Source: Hansfordia pulvinata (lineage: Eukaryota; Ascomycota; Sordariomycetes; Xylariales). From it: a DNA stretch of 64,000 nt. Where the stretch lies: the NCBI GenBank assembly GCA_006538405.1, contig BJKQ01000001.1:434001-498000 (forward strand), written 5' to 3'. Position numbers and translations under genes: made by a program. Every line of letters begins with the position of its first letter. Positions within the stretch are counted from its first letter, which is position 1. Under the pieces are notes generated by a model. The model was given only the letters and a program-made list of their open reading frames with translations, was not told where the DNA came from and searched no databases. Shown one piece after another: positions 1 through 10,270 of the stretch.

Positions 1-198
1 GAAGCCAAAGGGGGGAATATTTTGGTAGACGAAAAAAAGAAAAAAGACACGGCCATGGACAGGACTGCATCCCCTCTCACCCTGACAGCAGGACAGGGCA
101 AGGGGATTACAAGCGTCGGCTGCCAAAGCGCGCGCTCGGCATATTGTACAGAGCAGCCCTGCTGCTTCGCTTCCCCGGGGGTCCTGGAAGACGGCGCC

Positions 199-1314
199 TT
201 AAGCCGAGGGGTAGGCGTCAGTGGCCTCAGTGGTCGTCGGGTACGGGGCGGTGGCGGTCGTCGTCTCGGCGCCGCTCTTGTAGCCGCCCTGGCCGCCGGG
301 GAGACCGCCGGGGGCATGGGGATGGGGGAGTCGGACTCGTAGCCGTCACCGTGACCCTCACCCTCGCCCTGGTCGTCGCCGGGGGTAGGGGTGTTGCCGT
401 TGCCAGTGCCGTAGGTGCGCTTGGCCTTGGTCGGGTATCCGCCGCTGGGGTAGCCGCCAGGAGCAGGAGCGCCGTCGGTAGGGTAGCTGCCCTGCTCGGT
501 AGTGCTGCTGCTGGTGGTGGTGCTGCTAGTGGTGGTAGGCTGGGCCTCCTGGTAGGTAGGCGTGGTGGTGGGAGTGGTGGTGGAGCCTCCTCGTACTTGG
601 ATGTGGTGGTGGTGGTAGGAGCAGGCTGGTCGCCAGCGCTGGGATAGCCGGCGTCAGGGGCAGGAGGGGCAGGGACGTCGCCGCCAGTGTTGTAAGTGCG
701 CTTGGCCTTGGTCGGGTATCCGCCGCTGGGGTAGCCGCCAGGAGCAGGAGCGCCGTCGGTAGGGTAGCTGCCCTGCTCGGTAGTGCTGCTGGTGCTGCTG
801 GTGCTGCTGGTGGTGGTAGGCTGGGCCTCCTGGTAGGTGGGAGTGGTGGTGGGAGTGGGAGTGGTGGTGGGAGCCTCCTCGTACTTGGATGTGGTGGTGG
901 TTGTAGGAGCAGGCTGGTCGCCAGCGCTGGGGTAGCCGGCGTCAGGGGCAGGAGGGGCAGGGACGTCGCCGCCAGTGTTGTAAGTGCGCTTGGCCTTGGA
1001 GTTGATGTAGTTCTTGATGGGACCACCGGGCTGGTTGCCAGTGGGGTAGTCACCCTGGCCCTCGCCGGTGCCGGTAGGGTAAGAACCCTCGCTGGCGGCG
1101 GTGGTGGTCGGCAGAGGAGACGGCAGAGGGACGGGGTTGTCGCCCTGACCCTCGCCGGGGTATCCGGAGTCGGAGTCGCCGTTGCCAGTTCCGTAGGTGC
1201 GGGCGGAGAGGTCACGCTGGGTCAGGGGGCGCGAGTTGACGGGACGGCGGGAGCGGCGAGAATCTGGGGAGCCAGAAGGACGACGGCGGCGACGAAAGAC
1301 TTGGTGAAGTACAT
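199..1314 (-). CDS. Secreted Thr/Pro/Gly-rich protein with Kex2-type repeats (reading frame broken three times)
   Basis: The start codon (1314-1312) opens a fungal signal peptide (MYFTKSFVAAVVLLAPQ then ILAAPA). The rest reads in three successive frames and ends at a TAA at 201-199. Restoring one base in the runs near 1241-1243, 582-583 and 310-314 gives a single protein of about 372 residues. It has two tandem repeats of about 96 residues, each opening with KAKR followed by TYNTGG; a third KAKR is followed by TYGTGNG, and TYGTGNG also follows an SAR near the N-terminus. The rest is rich in Thr, Pro, Gly, Ser and Tyr (PTTTPTYQEAQP, GGYPSGGYPTKAKR). KAKR suits the Golgi protease Kex2, so the product may be cut into several peptides. 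No C-terminal GPI signal is seen. Function unknown: a Kex2-processed repeat precursor, a repellent-like surface protein or a cell-wall protein are all possible. No tailoring-enzyme gene lies nearby. Confidence 0.7.
416..984 (-). repeat. Two tandem intragenic repeats, 281 and 288 bp
   Basis: The word tgcgcttggccttgg recurs at 416, 697 and 985, giving units of 281 and 288 bp inside the secreted repeat protein. The 288-bp copy is exactly 96 codons. The 281-bp copy lacks a six-base step plus a single G (582-583 here against GGG at 869-871 in the other copy), which breaks the frame. Confidence 0.9.
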
Positions 1315-3559
1315 TGTGACGGTTGTTGTGCTTGGTTAGGATCAAGAAGTAAAGAATAAATGGTAAAGAGCAAGAAATGACCAGGATCAAATTATTAGTC
1401 GTTGGTTTGTTGCGAGAGCTGAAAGTAGAGACCGGCTCTAGAACTTGTTGCGAAAGAGGGAAAATTAGGAGAGGGTTGGAAAAGTTGCTGCGGTGTTGTT
1501 GATGCTGTCGAAAGAAGAACAAGACAGATTCGGGGCGGATAGCCAAACCCTTAAGTATGCGAGGCTGGTCGACATCGAGGATAAAGAAGGTTGATGCAGT
1601 CCGCCTGTATTGAGATCATTGTCTCCACGTAGAATCGCTTGTGGCTTGCGGGATAGCACGTCAGCCCCGGCAGAGGGAGCACCACTTGATCCATCGCGGG
1701 AGTCCTCACAGCTTACGAACGAATTCACTCAACAGGCCCAGTGGTCCCTGTTGCTGATTCCTCAAAATAGTCACAGCCGGCGCCTAGCAGCCTACGCGCC
1801 GGGAGAGCCGCGCGCCAGGGTCCCCCACCGACCCCTGCCCGCGACCCGTCGCTGCGTGCCCAACCCGCCAGAAGGGCGGCGAGTTTCAGCGGAATTTTCG
1901 TTTCTCGGTATCGACAAAGACGCCTCGCTCGCTGCTGATCATTGCCGGATCGTGGGGGGCAAAGGTAAGAGAGTCCTGCTGTTCGGCGAGATCCATGCCG
2001 GCCAGGAGCCACTGAAACACAGAGACACTAGTGAAAAATACGAGATCAAGATCATGACTGGTCTCCGTGCCCTGCACGCCCTGGTAGTCGACCGGCGGCT
2101 GTGTGTGTGTGTGGTGGGGGGGGGATGGCATATCGGGATTCTGAGAGGAGCCGGGTGCCAAGAGAGGCTGAATCTGTAAACGAAAGGGCTTTGAGCCTCT
2201 GGAAGGCAGCGCGGCTTTGGTGGAGGGAGACAAGGACAACGGATGAGGACTCCCCCACAAAACAGAAATCCGTGGCCATCCTCAGCGGAGGCCGGTGGGT
2301 CGCACAGCACCGGCAGCAGAGGGCTAGGCCTGCAGGCATTGCGGCCGTGCGGCCATCGCGCGGGAGTGCGGACGCTATCACGCACTATTATGAGTCGTTG
2401 GCGCAGGCCGGGATTCGCTGGGAGCTCGAAGCACCTGCAGAAGGATTGCTATCCTGTAACCGGATGCCGCACAATAGAACATTCGCAATCGACGCTAACC
2501 CCCTCGAAAGCGCAACCCCTGGGCCGTAAGACGCGGGCAGCATCGTTTCCTTGTCTTGCGCCAGAAAGCCGCTCGTGGCGGGGAGGACTTCCGCACCCCC
2601 GTTTGGTCGAGGTGACGAGCCGGACTGGAAAAGTTTCAACAGAGAGGCCATGAGGCGTTTTCGGCAGTCTGTCAGCCACCGGTTCCTTGGCGGCGCAGCT
2701 TTGTTTTCTAGCGCACTCAAAAGGCTTCCCAGCCCAACTTCTGTTCCATCCAGAATGGTTGTATATTGCAGGCAGTGGTGAATAGTTGGTGACCGGTGCT
2801 GCGATACGCTAAGACTGGTGCGCCATGCTTGGCAGATCCATCTACGGCCAAGGGCCTCAATATTGAGAGATGGATGGATGAGCACGATGAGCTAGTTTCT
2901 TTGTCCGTGGTGCGTTTGTGGTCTAGAGGACGATTTGTTGTTTCCACAACCGCCGATCAATGGATGTATCCGTTCGCTAAACAGAGGTCTCGGTGCCGCG
3001 AGTTCTTGGAGGCATGCATATTCTTGTCGCGCGCTGGGGTCGAGTCTCTTGGCGGGCAGGGATCGAAGCGCTTTTGGGGTCTAAAGAACGCGTCAGACTC
3101 CGGCCCGTAGCTCTTCCATCCCTGTCGACTGCTATTTTGGGCGGTACTCATGCTCGTATTGGCTGGACCCTGAGGGCCTCGTCAGTTCCTGTCACCGGCA
3201 AACCCGGCCGGCCTGCGAAAGAAGTCCAGCAAACAAAACCAACGCTGATAATCAGAATCCCTTGGAACAATCCACAATGCCGCGTGTCAGTCCAAGCCAC
3301 CTACCTCATTGCTCCTGGATATACTCGTAATCGAACTAGCAGCCTGGCGAGTGCGGTCTGTTTGGACTCGAGATTTCAGTTAGATCACGGAAACCGAGGT
3401 GCCACTAGAAGAAGGCATGTGTTCGACAGAGGTTGGGGTGCATTTGATGAGACATTGCAGTGACTGCTTTTCGATGCTCAGGCCTATTAAATCGCCAGTC
3501 CGGAGCCAAAACTATTCATTTGCTGACCCATTTGTGCACCCAGCGTATATACAGTTCCA
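1315..3559. other. Intergenic, about 2.2 kb
   Basis: Upstream region of the secreted repeat protein and downstream region of the sirtuin gene. Open frames here have no recognisable domain and conflict on both strands. One copy of the TACTCGTA octamer lies at 3322-3329. No RNA gene or mobile element is seen. Confidence 0.6.
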
Positions 3560-6500
3560 TCATGTCCTTTTCAGTTCGACGAGGGCTCTGACTGCGTCGC
3601 CTCTCCGCCGCTCGTTGTTTTCCCTTCGTAATTGTGCCGATGGGCTTTCTTCTCTGGCCGGGTATGGCCCGGGTATGGAGTACTGGAGCCTGCCCAGTGG
3701 ATCGCTAAAAGCTAAAGGATGCGGGACCTGGAATCCGGACAAAGATACCGGTATGGGTTGGGCCTTGCACACTTGCAGTGATGGCATGCTCGAATCCAAC
3801 GGGCTTTGTGGAGACACATCCAGAGCTGGCTCGAGACACTCTATGCCAGGCTTCGATGTATCTGCTTGATTCGCCTGTATGGGTGCTAGCGTGATCCGCT
3901 CTTGTTGCGGCGTGCAGCTTCGAGAGGGGCGAGTATTCTTGGGCGGGCCCAGAGGTGTTTCCAGGGTGGTTTCTGATGAGGGCCGCGACAGACGTGGACG
4001 TGATGTAGCCTTGGGCCGCTTCAGCTTGGCTTCCTCGCCTTTTGGGGTCGCCTTCCGCCGCCGATGCTGTGTTTTCACAGCGGTGAGAATGGAGTGAGGC
4101 TCCGGCGTCGGTGTGCGACTCAGCTCAGCCAGTCTTGTCGCCTTATCAATCTTGGAACCCTCTGCTAAACGCTCGGCTGCCTTTGTGAATAGGTCCTTGT
4201 TGGATCCTTGTCGGTTGACACATATCGGATCGACGCGACCCACGTCGGTGGCTAAAGGCAACAACGCCGGCAGACCTTCCTCAGTCGCCTGTACAGGGGC
4301 CGCAAGTGCAGGTATCAAGGGCCGGAAACTCGGCAGTGTGGTGTTCGTTCCCCTCGAAAGCTGACCCATCGTCTCGACGCCAGTTTCAGGGGCTGGGAGC
4401 GCGGGTGTGGCGGCCGGGAGCGTTGGCAGAGCCTCTTCTGTCCCCAGTGACTGGGCCGGTGTTTCGATACTGTCAGACGCCACAGTGGGTAGCGATGCAG
4501 GTGCAGACCTTCTTGGCCTCTTTCTCTCTCTGGCCGGCATAAGAGGAGCAACGTAGCCCAGATTATCAAAGTGGCGATCGCCAATCTTGGCGAGAGTCTG
4601 AAATATCTCGTGGACGACGTAGGCCCCGCAGCTGTAGTCGTTTCTCATGGCGGACGGGTTCTTTGGTGGCTCTCGAGGCTTGGCGTCGATGGTCTGTCGG
4701 CGCTTCTCTTCTAGCTTTTCGCGCTTCTTCTCGTTGCTGCTCTCGCGCCGGAGCATAATCTCCCGCTTCTTCTCGGCAATGGCTTCCTTTTTCTCGGCGA
4801 TAGCTTCTTTCTTCTGCTTCTCCAGTTGCAGTGCTTCCTCAGGTGACAGCCATAGATGAGGCCTTCGGTCCTTCAGGTCGCCGACCCAAGCATCGCAATC
4901 CCACTCGACCCAGTAGTCGATAATATCGCCCCAGACGCTCTCGGAAGGCTTGGTGAAGTTTGTGAAGATGACCTTGCCGCCCTTGGTGTGTACTGACTTC
5001 GCGAACTCTTTGACCATCACCTTCAAGCCGTGGACGCGTAGGCTGGTACCCAAGACAAGAAGCAGGTCGGGCCCAGCGCCGAGGTCATGCTGAACTATGG
5101 GAGAGATCAGATCGGACTGCGGGTGTTCCTCGCCATACAGAACAATGTCAGGCCGCAGCTTGCCAACGCCAAGAGCACGCTTGCCTCGCTCCTGACGAGC
5201 AGCTGTTGCACCGGCGCAGTGAGGGCATTCCGGCTGCTCACCCGACATGGTTCGCGACTCACGGCCATCTTCATCCCAGTCGCACACTTTGCCGCAGACG
5301 AAACACCGCAAAGAGTGAAGGGAGCCGTGAAGGAAGACACATTCGACGCCCCTGTCGGGGGAAGCGCTGTAGGGTGTGTTTTGCCTGTGCTTGTCGCCTC
5401 CGCCGGCTCCTCCTTGGACTGGCTTGGATTCGGATCACTGAAACTGTCCTCCTTCTGACTGAGCGTCCTGCCCTGCTTGTCCGTGCCGTTCATATTTTCC
5501 TCCGAACTCTGCGTATTCTCGACTTCATTCGCGTCGACCCCCTGTTCTTCTCCCTGCTGTTGCTGGAGTAAAAGCTTTGTTGATTTTCGGCGACGGCCCT
5601 TGGCGCCAACTTTCAGATCAGTGGAAAGACCAATCTTCTTCTCGATCTCGTCAATGTTCTGGGTGTAAACCCGTGCTAACTTTCCCACATCCCGAAGCTG
5701 GGCAATGAAGCGGTGGGTAGCGGTGGGCTCGACCCCCTTGACCTTTTGACGCAGGGATGTGGCGAAGCGGTAAAACACTGAGGTCTTGAGAGGGTCGGCC
5801 CAAATGTTGCAGTCGAATAGATCGCGACCTTTTATATTCTTCAGACCCGTGTTTGCAGAGGAATGAGAGAAGGGTTCGACAGATAGCTGGGTGTCGTCTG
5901 TTTCGGGATCCTCGTGGTCCGAGTCGGAGGTGGCTTGGGAGCCACCATCGGAGGTCTGGCTGTCATTGTATAAGTCGAATAAGACAGGCGGGGGTGAAGA
6001 CAGAGGCGATGAGCTGAAGGCGTGAGCGAGAGAAGCTGTTCGAGGGTGTGGAGCGGGAGTGCGAGAGTTGTCAGTTGAGGCCCTGGTTGCTGGGAGCTGG
6101 GTGTCAGGAGCCAGCTCCTGATTGCTGGCCATAGGGGACGAAATGTCGGCCAACTGACGCGAGCGAAGCTGACGCACGGAGGACGTCCGTGAGCGAGTGG
6201 AAGGGCCTTGAGGCCGAGTGCACGAGGGCGACCCGACAGAAGAACCCGGGACAGAAGTGAGGCGCGAGTCTTGTGGGAGAGGCGGTGATGATCGTATACT
6301 GTGTGAGGGCGCTTCTGGCTCGTGAGCTTGGTTCCACGAGGATCTGGAACCATCGGCATCGGATAGTCGTCTCCGTTTCGGAGGGCGGCTGCCAATCCCA
6401 AGCTCGTCAACGTGGGGGGTAGCGGTGTTCAAAGACGCGTTGGGCGCCTTCTGGGAGCTCTTTTCGGGCGCGTCTTGGGGATCTGCACCGGGCGCGTCTG

Positions 6501-6726
6501 TGAAGCACGTGTCGGGGCCGGTCTGGAGGCGGGAGCCGGCCTCGGCGCGGTCAAACTGCTGCTGGATGAGAGAGTAGAGGCCGTGCTCCGAGCGGAAGTC
6601 GGGTATGCCGGAATTTGTGCTTATTCCGGCGCCGGTGACAATGACCACCTTCTTGGATTTGGCCACGAGACTGGCGACATTTTCGAGGAGGTCGCTACAA
6701 GCCGGGGTGACTTGGAGGGTGGGCAT
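3560..6726 (-). CDS. HST3: NAD-dependent histone deacetylase, HST3/HST4-type sirtuin
   Basis: Class I sirtuin; the yeast HST3/HST4 family removes acetyl from histone H3 Lys56 in chromatin. The NAD-binding motif GAGISTNSGIPDFRS lies at about residues 32-46, YTQNID at about 353, and the catalytic His in FLHGSLHSLRC at about 468. Two Cys pairs (CFVC, then CPHC about 25 residues on) form the zinc ribbon, and LVLGTSLRVHGLK closes the fold. A low-complexity insert of roughly 220 residues splits the Rossmann core. The C-terminus is a long disordered tail with a Lys/Glu-rich coiled stretch (EAIAEKKEAIAEKK). The start chosen is the MPTLQV methionine, in line with the family. The frame changes once near 5349-5352; no good GT donor is present, and one extra base in CCCC gives an unbroken frame of about 1055 residues. 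It reads as an intronless gene with a consensus error. Confidence 0.88.
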
Positions 6727-8263
6727 TGTCCAGGGACGCGGACGAGCGAGCAAGAGGGGAGGCGCGTGAGGGGGCCAGCGCTTGGCATTGGCCCGGGCAG
6801 CCAGTGGCTGAGAGAGCAAGTCAGGCGAAGGTCAGTATTGGAATGGCGAGCTTTGCAGAGCGGCGACGCGTCGTGGGAGATGCTGTGCGCAAGGGCTTGG
6901 TGTTTTGCGTGTGCGGTTGGCCAAGTGCGTGGTGGTGGAAGGGGCAATGTTTGGGTGGCTGTCGAGATCGAGTGGAGGCGCGTCAGCCGGGGTGGATCGA
7001 TCCTTGCATGTGAAAAGCCAAAAGATACTCGTTAGTCTGGGCAGAGGGCGGTGACGGGCGTTGCGGTCGTCGATTGGCTTGCAATGGGGAGTGAGCGGGT
7101 ATAAGGCGCGGCGAGGTCGAAGCGACGCGTCGTCCTGTCGTCGTCGCAGGGAAAGGCTTGTGTGAGCAAGTCGGGCGTGGAGGCACGAGACGGCGCGGCA
7201 CGGCGAGGTGAAGGAGAGCGACACGGCAGGTGCGCCTACTCGTATGAGGTCAGCGTCCGAGTCGGGGTCGGTGGCACGGGGCCGGCGCGTGCTTGCCCGC
7301 CGCGCTAATACTGCATCTCCCGACCGTAACACGGCTGCCAAGGTTCGGCGCGACCTTGTCGTACGTCTGCATGTAAGTACCGTGCCTTTACGTAAGTCAT
7401 TAGCCAGCATTGAAACCTCAGGTAATGATACATGGGACATCGTGACTCTGCATGTACATCGAATGGATAAATGCAAGTGTACTGGATGGAAACTCTCGCC
7501 AATGCGCATTCCATTGGCAGCCGCCCTCAGGTGCCTTTTCGGCATCGTCTGGAAGCTGTATGAGTTAGGTACCTAGGTACCTACCTTACATACTGCACGT
7601 ATCACCCCTTGACTTTTCCAGGGCAGCATTCGGGGCCCTCGCCCATGTGAGGTACGGGTAGCGTTCCCATCAGACGCGTCGGGCGCTAATCGTTAGCCAT
7701 TGAACCCTTTGTGTTCCATTTGCTTCCCACTCGATCCTCAGACTGCTCTCTTGGAGATCGAGCTCCTTTTTCTGTATTTTCGTCGTGCTCGTGCCCAAGA
7801 TGAGCCTCGAGGTTCTTGACCTGCCGGGGGTGCCGCCAGACGCGTGTGGCCGCTTTTTGCAAACCCATGCTCCCTGGTCTCAATCCCTGCCCCAAGTCTT
7901 CCATTCATTGGCCCGCGCCTCTTTTCCCCATCCTCCCCGCACGAACCTGTCAGTGCGGTGAATCTACCTACATGTGCAAAACGAATCGCTTCCTCGTTCC
8001 ATTGCTGCCTTTTCTCAGGGTTGGCGAAATCTTACGCTGGGGTATCAAAGTATGTGGGTATGGAACACGTTCAAAGCAGTATTCGCAATAACAACGTCGC
8101 AATAACAACGCGGCGCTGACAGCCTCTGTCACCCTCTCTCAGACCAGCTGCACCGGCTTGACGTGGATCGACTAGACTTGCCTGCCTGGATTGAAGGTTC
8201 TGGCTGCATTCCCATTAAGTATTTTTACTCTGATAGCAGAAGCGTCCCTGGCTAATCCGTCCC
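6727..8263. other. Intergenic, about 1.5 kb
   Basis: Upstream of the sirtuin and downstream of the DHA1 transporter. It contains a near-palindromic ttaggtacctaggtacct block at about 7565-7582 and a TACTCGTA octamer at 7237-7244. No supported gene. Confidence 0.55.
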
Positions 8264-10270
8264 TCATACGTCAGGCTGCGCGGCACCCCGCCGAGCAGAT
8301 GCCGCCGCGATCGACGAGTGTCTCCGCGCATGGCTGGCCCTGCGCTCCGTTTCCAGAGAAAGGGCGAACTTGGACTTTTGCCGGATCTGAGGTCCTTTCC
8401 AGTAGATCAGATACACCGGGATGGTGATCACAAATGACAGACAGCCCAGAATTGTGCTAGCATACGCCAGGTTCAGGGCGACCCCTTGTTCCCAATGTTT
8501 GAGTACAGAGGCCCTGCGTACATGGCCGAGATGCCCGCCAAAAAGTCTCTCGCAAACCCGTTGCCGCCACTGGCGCTGGCCGAGTACACGCCGTATGCAG
8601 CCACCATGTAACTGTTGTCAGAGGTCAGCATGCAGTCACCCACCCGTCGGTATGGGGCCTCGAGACTGGCGTTGAATATAGGACACTTACTCGATCGTGC
8701 TCATGTAGATAGCGTAGTTGGCGATGGCAATCAGGAAGGAGAAAAACATGGGCCCGATCCAGTGGACTTGGGGCGGTCCCAGCGACGTCCAGGCAAACCC
8801 AAACAGTCCAATGGTCTCGAGCGGTGCAAGGAATAGAAGCCACTTCAGTCTGGCCTCTGGCGCCAGTGCGTCTGGTCCGCCTCTCTTGATGGTGCGTCGG
8901 TCCTTGATGATCCAGGGCCAGTACGAGGCGTAGGCCACGAAATAGCCAATGTTGATGGGGATGAACGCCCACGCGTTCTGCAGCGTGCCGAAGCCCCATT
9001 GCTGGAAGACGGGCTTGAAACCCTCCTGGAAGGTGAAGATGAGGGCATCAGAGAAACCAGAGAGCAGTGAGCACGACAGGACGATGGGCTCGCGTAGGAA
9101 CATCTCGAACGGACGCGACCATGTGACGCTGAATTCCTTGAGCGAGATGCGTGGCCGTTTGATCTCGTTAGGACCCCATATGTCAGGATCCTCGCCGGTC
9201 TTGCGGCGGCGCTTGGCCTCGCGGTCCATGAGAATGGTTGATCTCGACTCGGGCATGAAGAAATGAATGGCCTGGACAGCTGCTCCAAAGATGAGCTGGA
9301 TCCAGAAGTTCCAATACCACGGAAGGAAGGCTTCAATGGGTCCGCCGACCACAGGGCCAATCGAGGTGCCGAGCACAGAGGACAGGACGACAAAAGCCAC
9401 CGCCCACTGCTGTTCTTCGGGTGAAACAGGTCCGCCACCATGCCGATGGTGACACTGCCGCCCGCCGAACTCAAACCGCCCTGTTGAGGAATCGGGTCAG
9501 TTACATGACCATGGACCGGAATCACTATTGATTTAGAAAGGCACGTACGAGAGATCGGGCCACGAGTACGCTGCCCCAGTTTGGCGCTAAAGCAGCCAGA
9601 ATTTGCCACATGTTGACAAGAAACAAAGATGCCCTGCAGGCATGGCGGTTAGCTGATGGTCCCAGCACTGGTGACAGAAATAAGAAGGCGTGGTTCGAGA
9701 CTTCGGCACTCACTGCAGTACAGGCCAGCGACCGAATTCTTCACTCCAAGGCGCCCAAAGTTCGCAGCCTGTATATCCCGGTCAGCCCATACTACAAAAA
9801 ACAGCATCCTGCGCAGTGCGCGAAGCCAACGCATTCGAAGAGAGCTTACCAAAGGCGTAGAAGATTAGGAAGAGACATTGGCCCACGCGGGCAAAGGGCT
9901 CACTAATCCCGAAATGCTCTGTCATAGGCGCCACCGCGTTGGGATAGACGCTGGTGTTGAAGTTCATCGAGACTTGAACGGCGAAGATGGAGGACAGGAG
10001 CATCCACTTTTTCCACGAAGGCCAGGAGTAGCCGAGGGCGTCGTAACAGTCCTCCTCGGTAATGACACGCTTGCTGTCGGCGGGGCTTCGAGTGGGCGAG
10101 TCGAGACTGTCGTGGCTGGCACCGCCCTTCTCCTGCTTGGTTTTCAAGGGGCCGTCGCCGTTGGCAGCGGAGGGCGTCGTGGACTTCTCATTGCTGCTGA
10201 TGGTGTCTGCCATGGTGTCTTCGTCTGAGTGGGCGGGCACCACGTCTTTGTTCGAGTTGGAACCGGGCAT
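8264..10270 (-). CDS. DHA1-family MFS transporter (drug/polyamine:H+ antiporter type)
   Basis: Five exons with canonical splice sites: 10270-9850, 9768-9714, 9633-9549, 9480-8691, 8611-8264, giving about 566 residues. The disordered acidic N-terminus is followed by about 12 membrane segments. Family hallmarks are GCELWAPWSEEFGRWP across intron 1, GPVVGGPIEAFLPWYW, and DYMVAAYGVYSASASGGNG across intron 4. The family exports drugs, polyamines or other small molecules at the plasma membrane or vacuole; the substrate here is unknown. Two breaks need repair: one missing base at 9419-9421 (then HPEEQQWAVAFV) and one at 8482-8485 (then KGVALNLAYAST). The tail is Arg/Ser/Ala-rich. TATATA at 10301-10306 is only about 30 bp from this ATG, so the second methionine at 10213 (context CACCATGG) could be the true start. 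Confidence 0.85.

Noticed and set aside
2400..2430. Match to the conserved GGATTCGCTGG stretch of fungal 5S rRNA (minus strand)
   Set aside because: Only about 12 bases agree; the rest of the 5S sequence is absent on both sides.
5340..5560. An intron in the sirtuin gene to explain the frame change
   Set aside because: Good YAG acceptors exist (CCCTACAG), but there is no acceptable GT donor upstream, and one added base in the C4 run restores the frame exactly.
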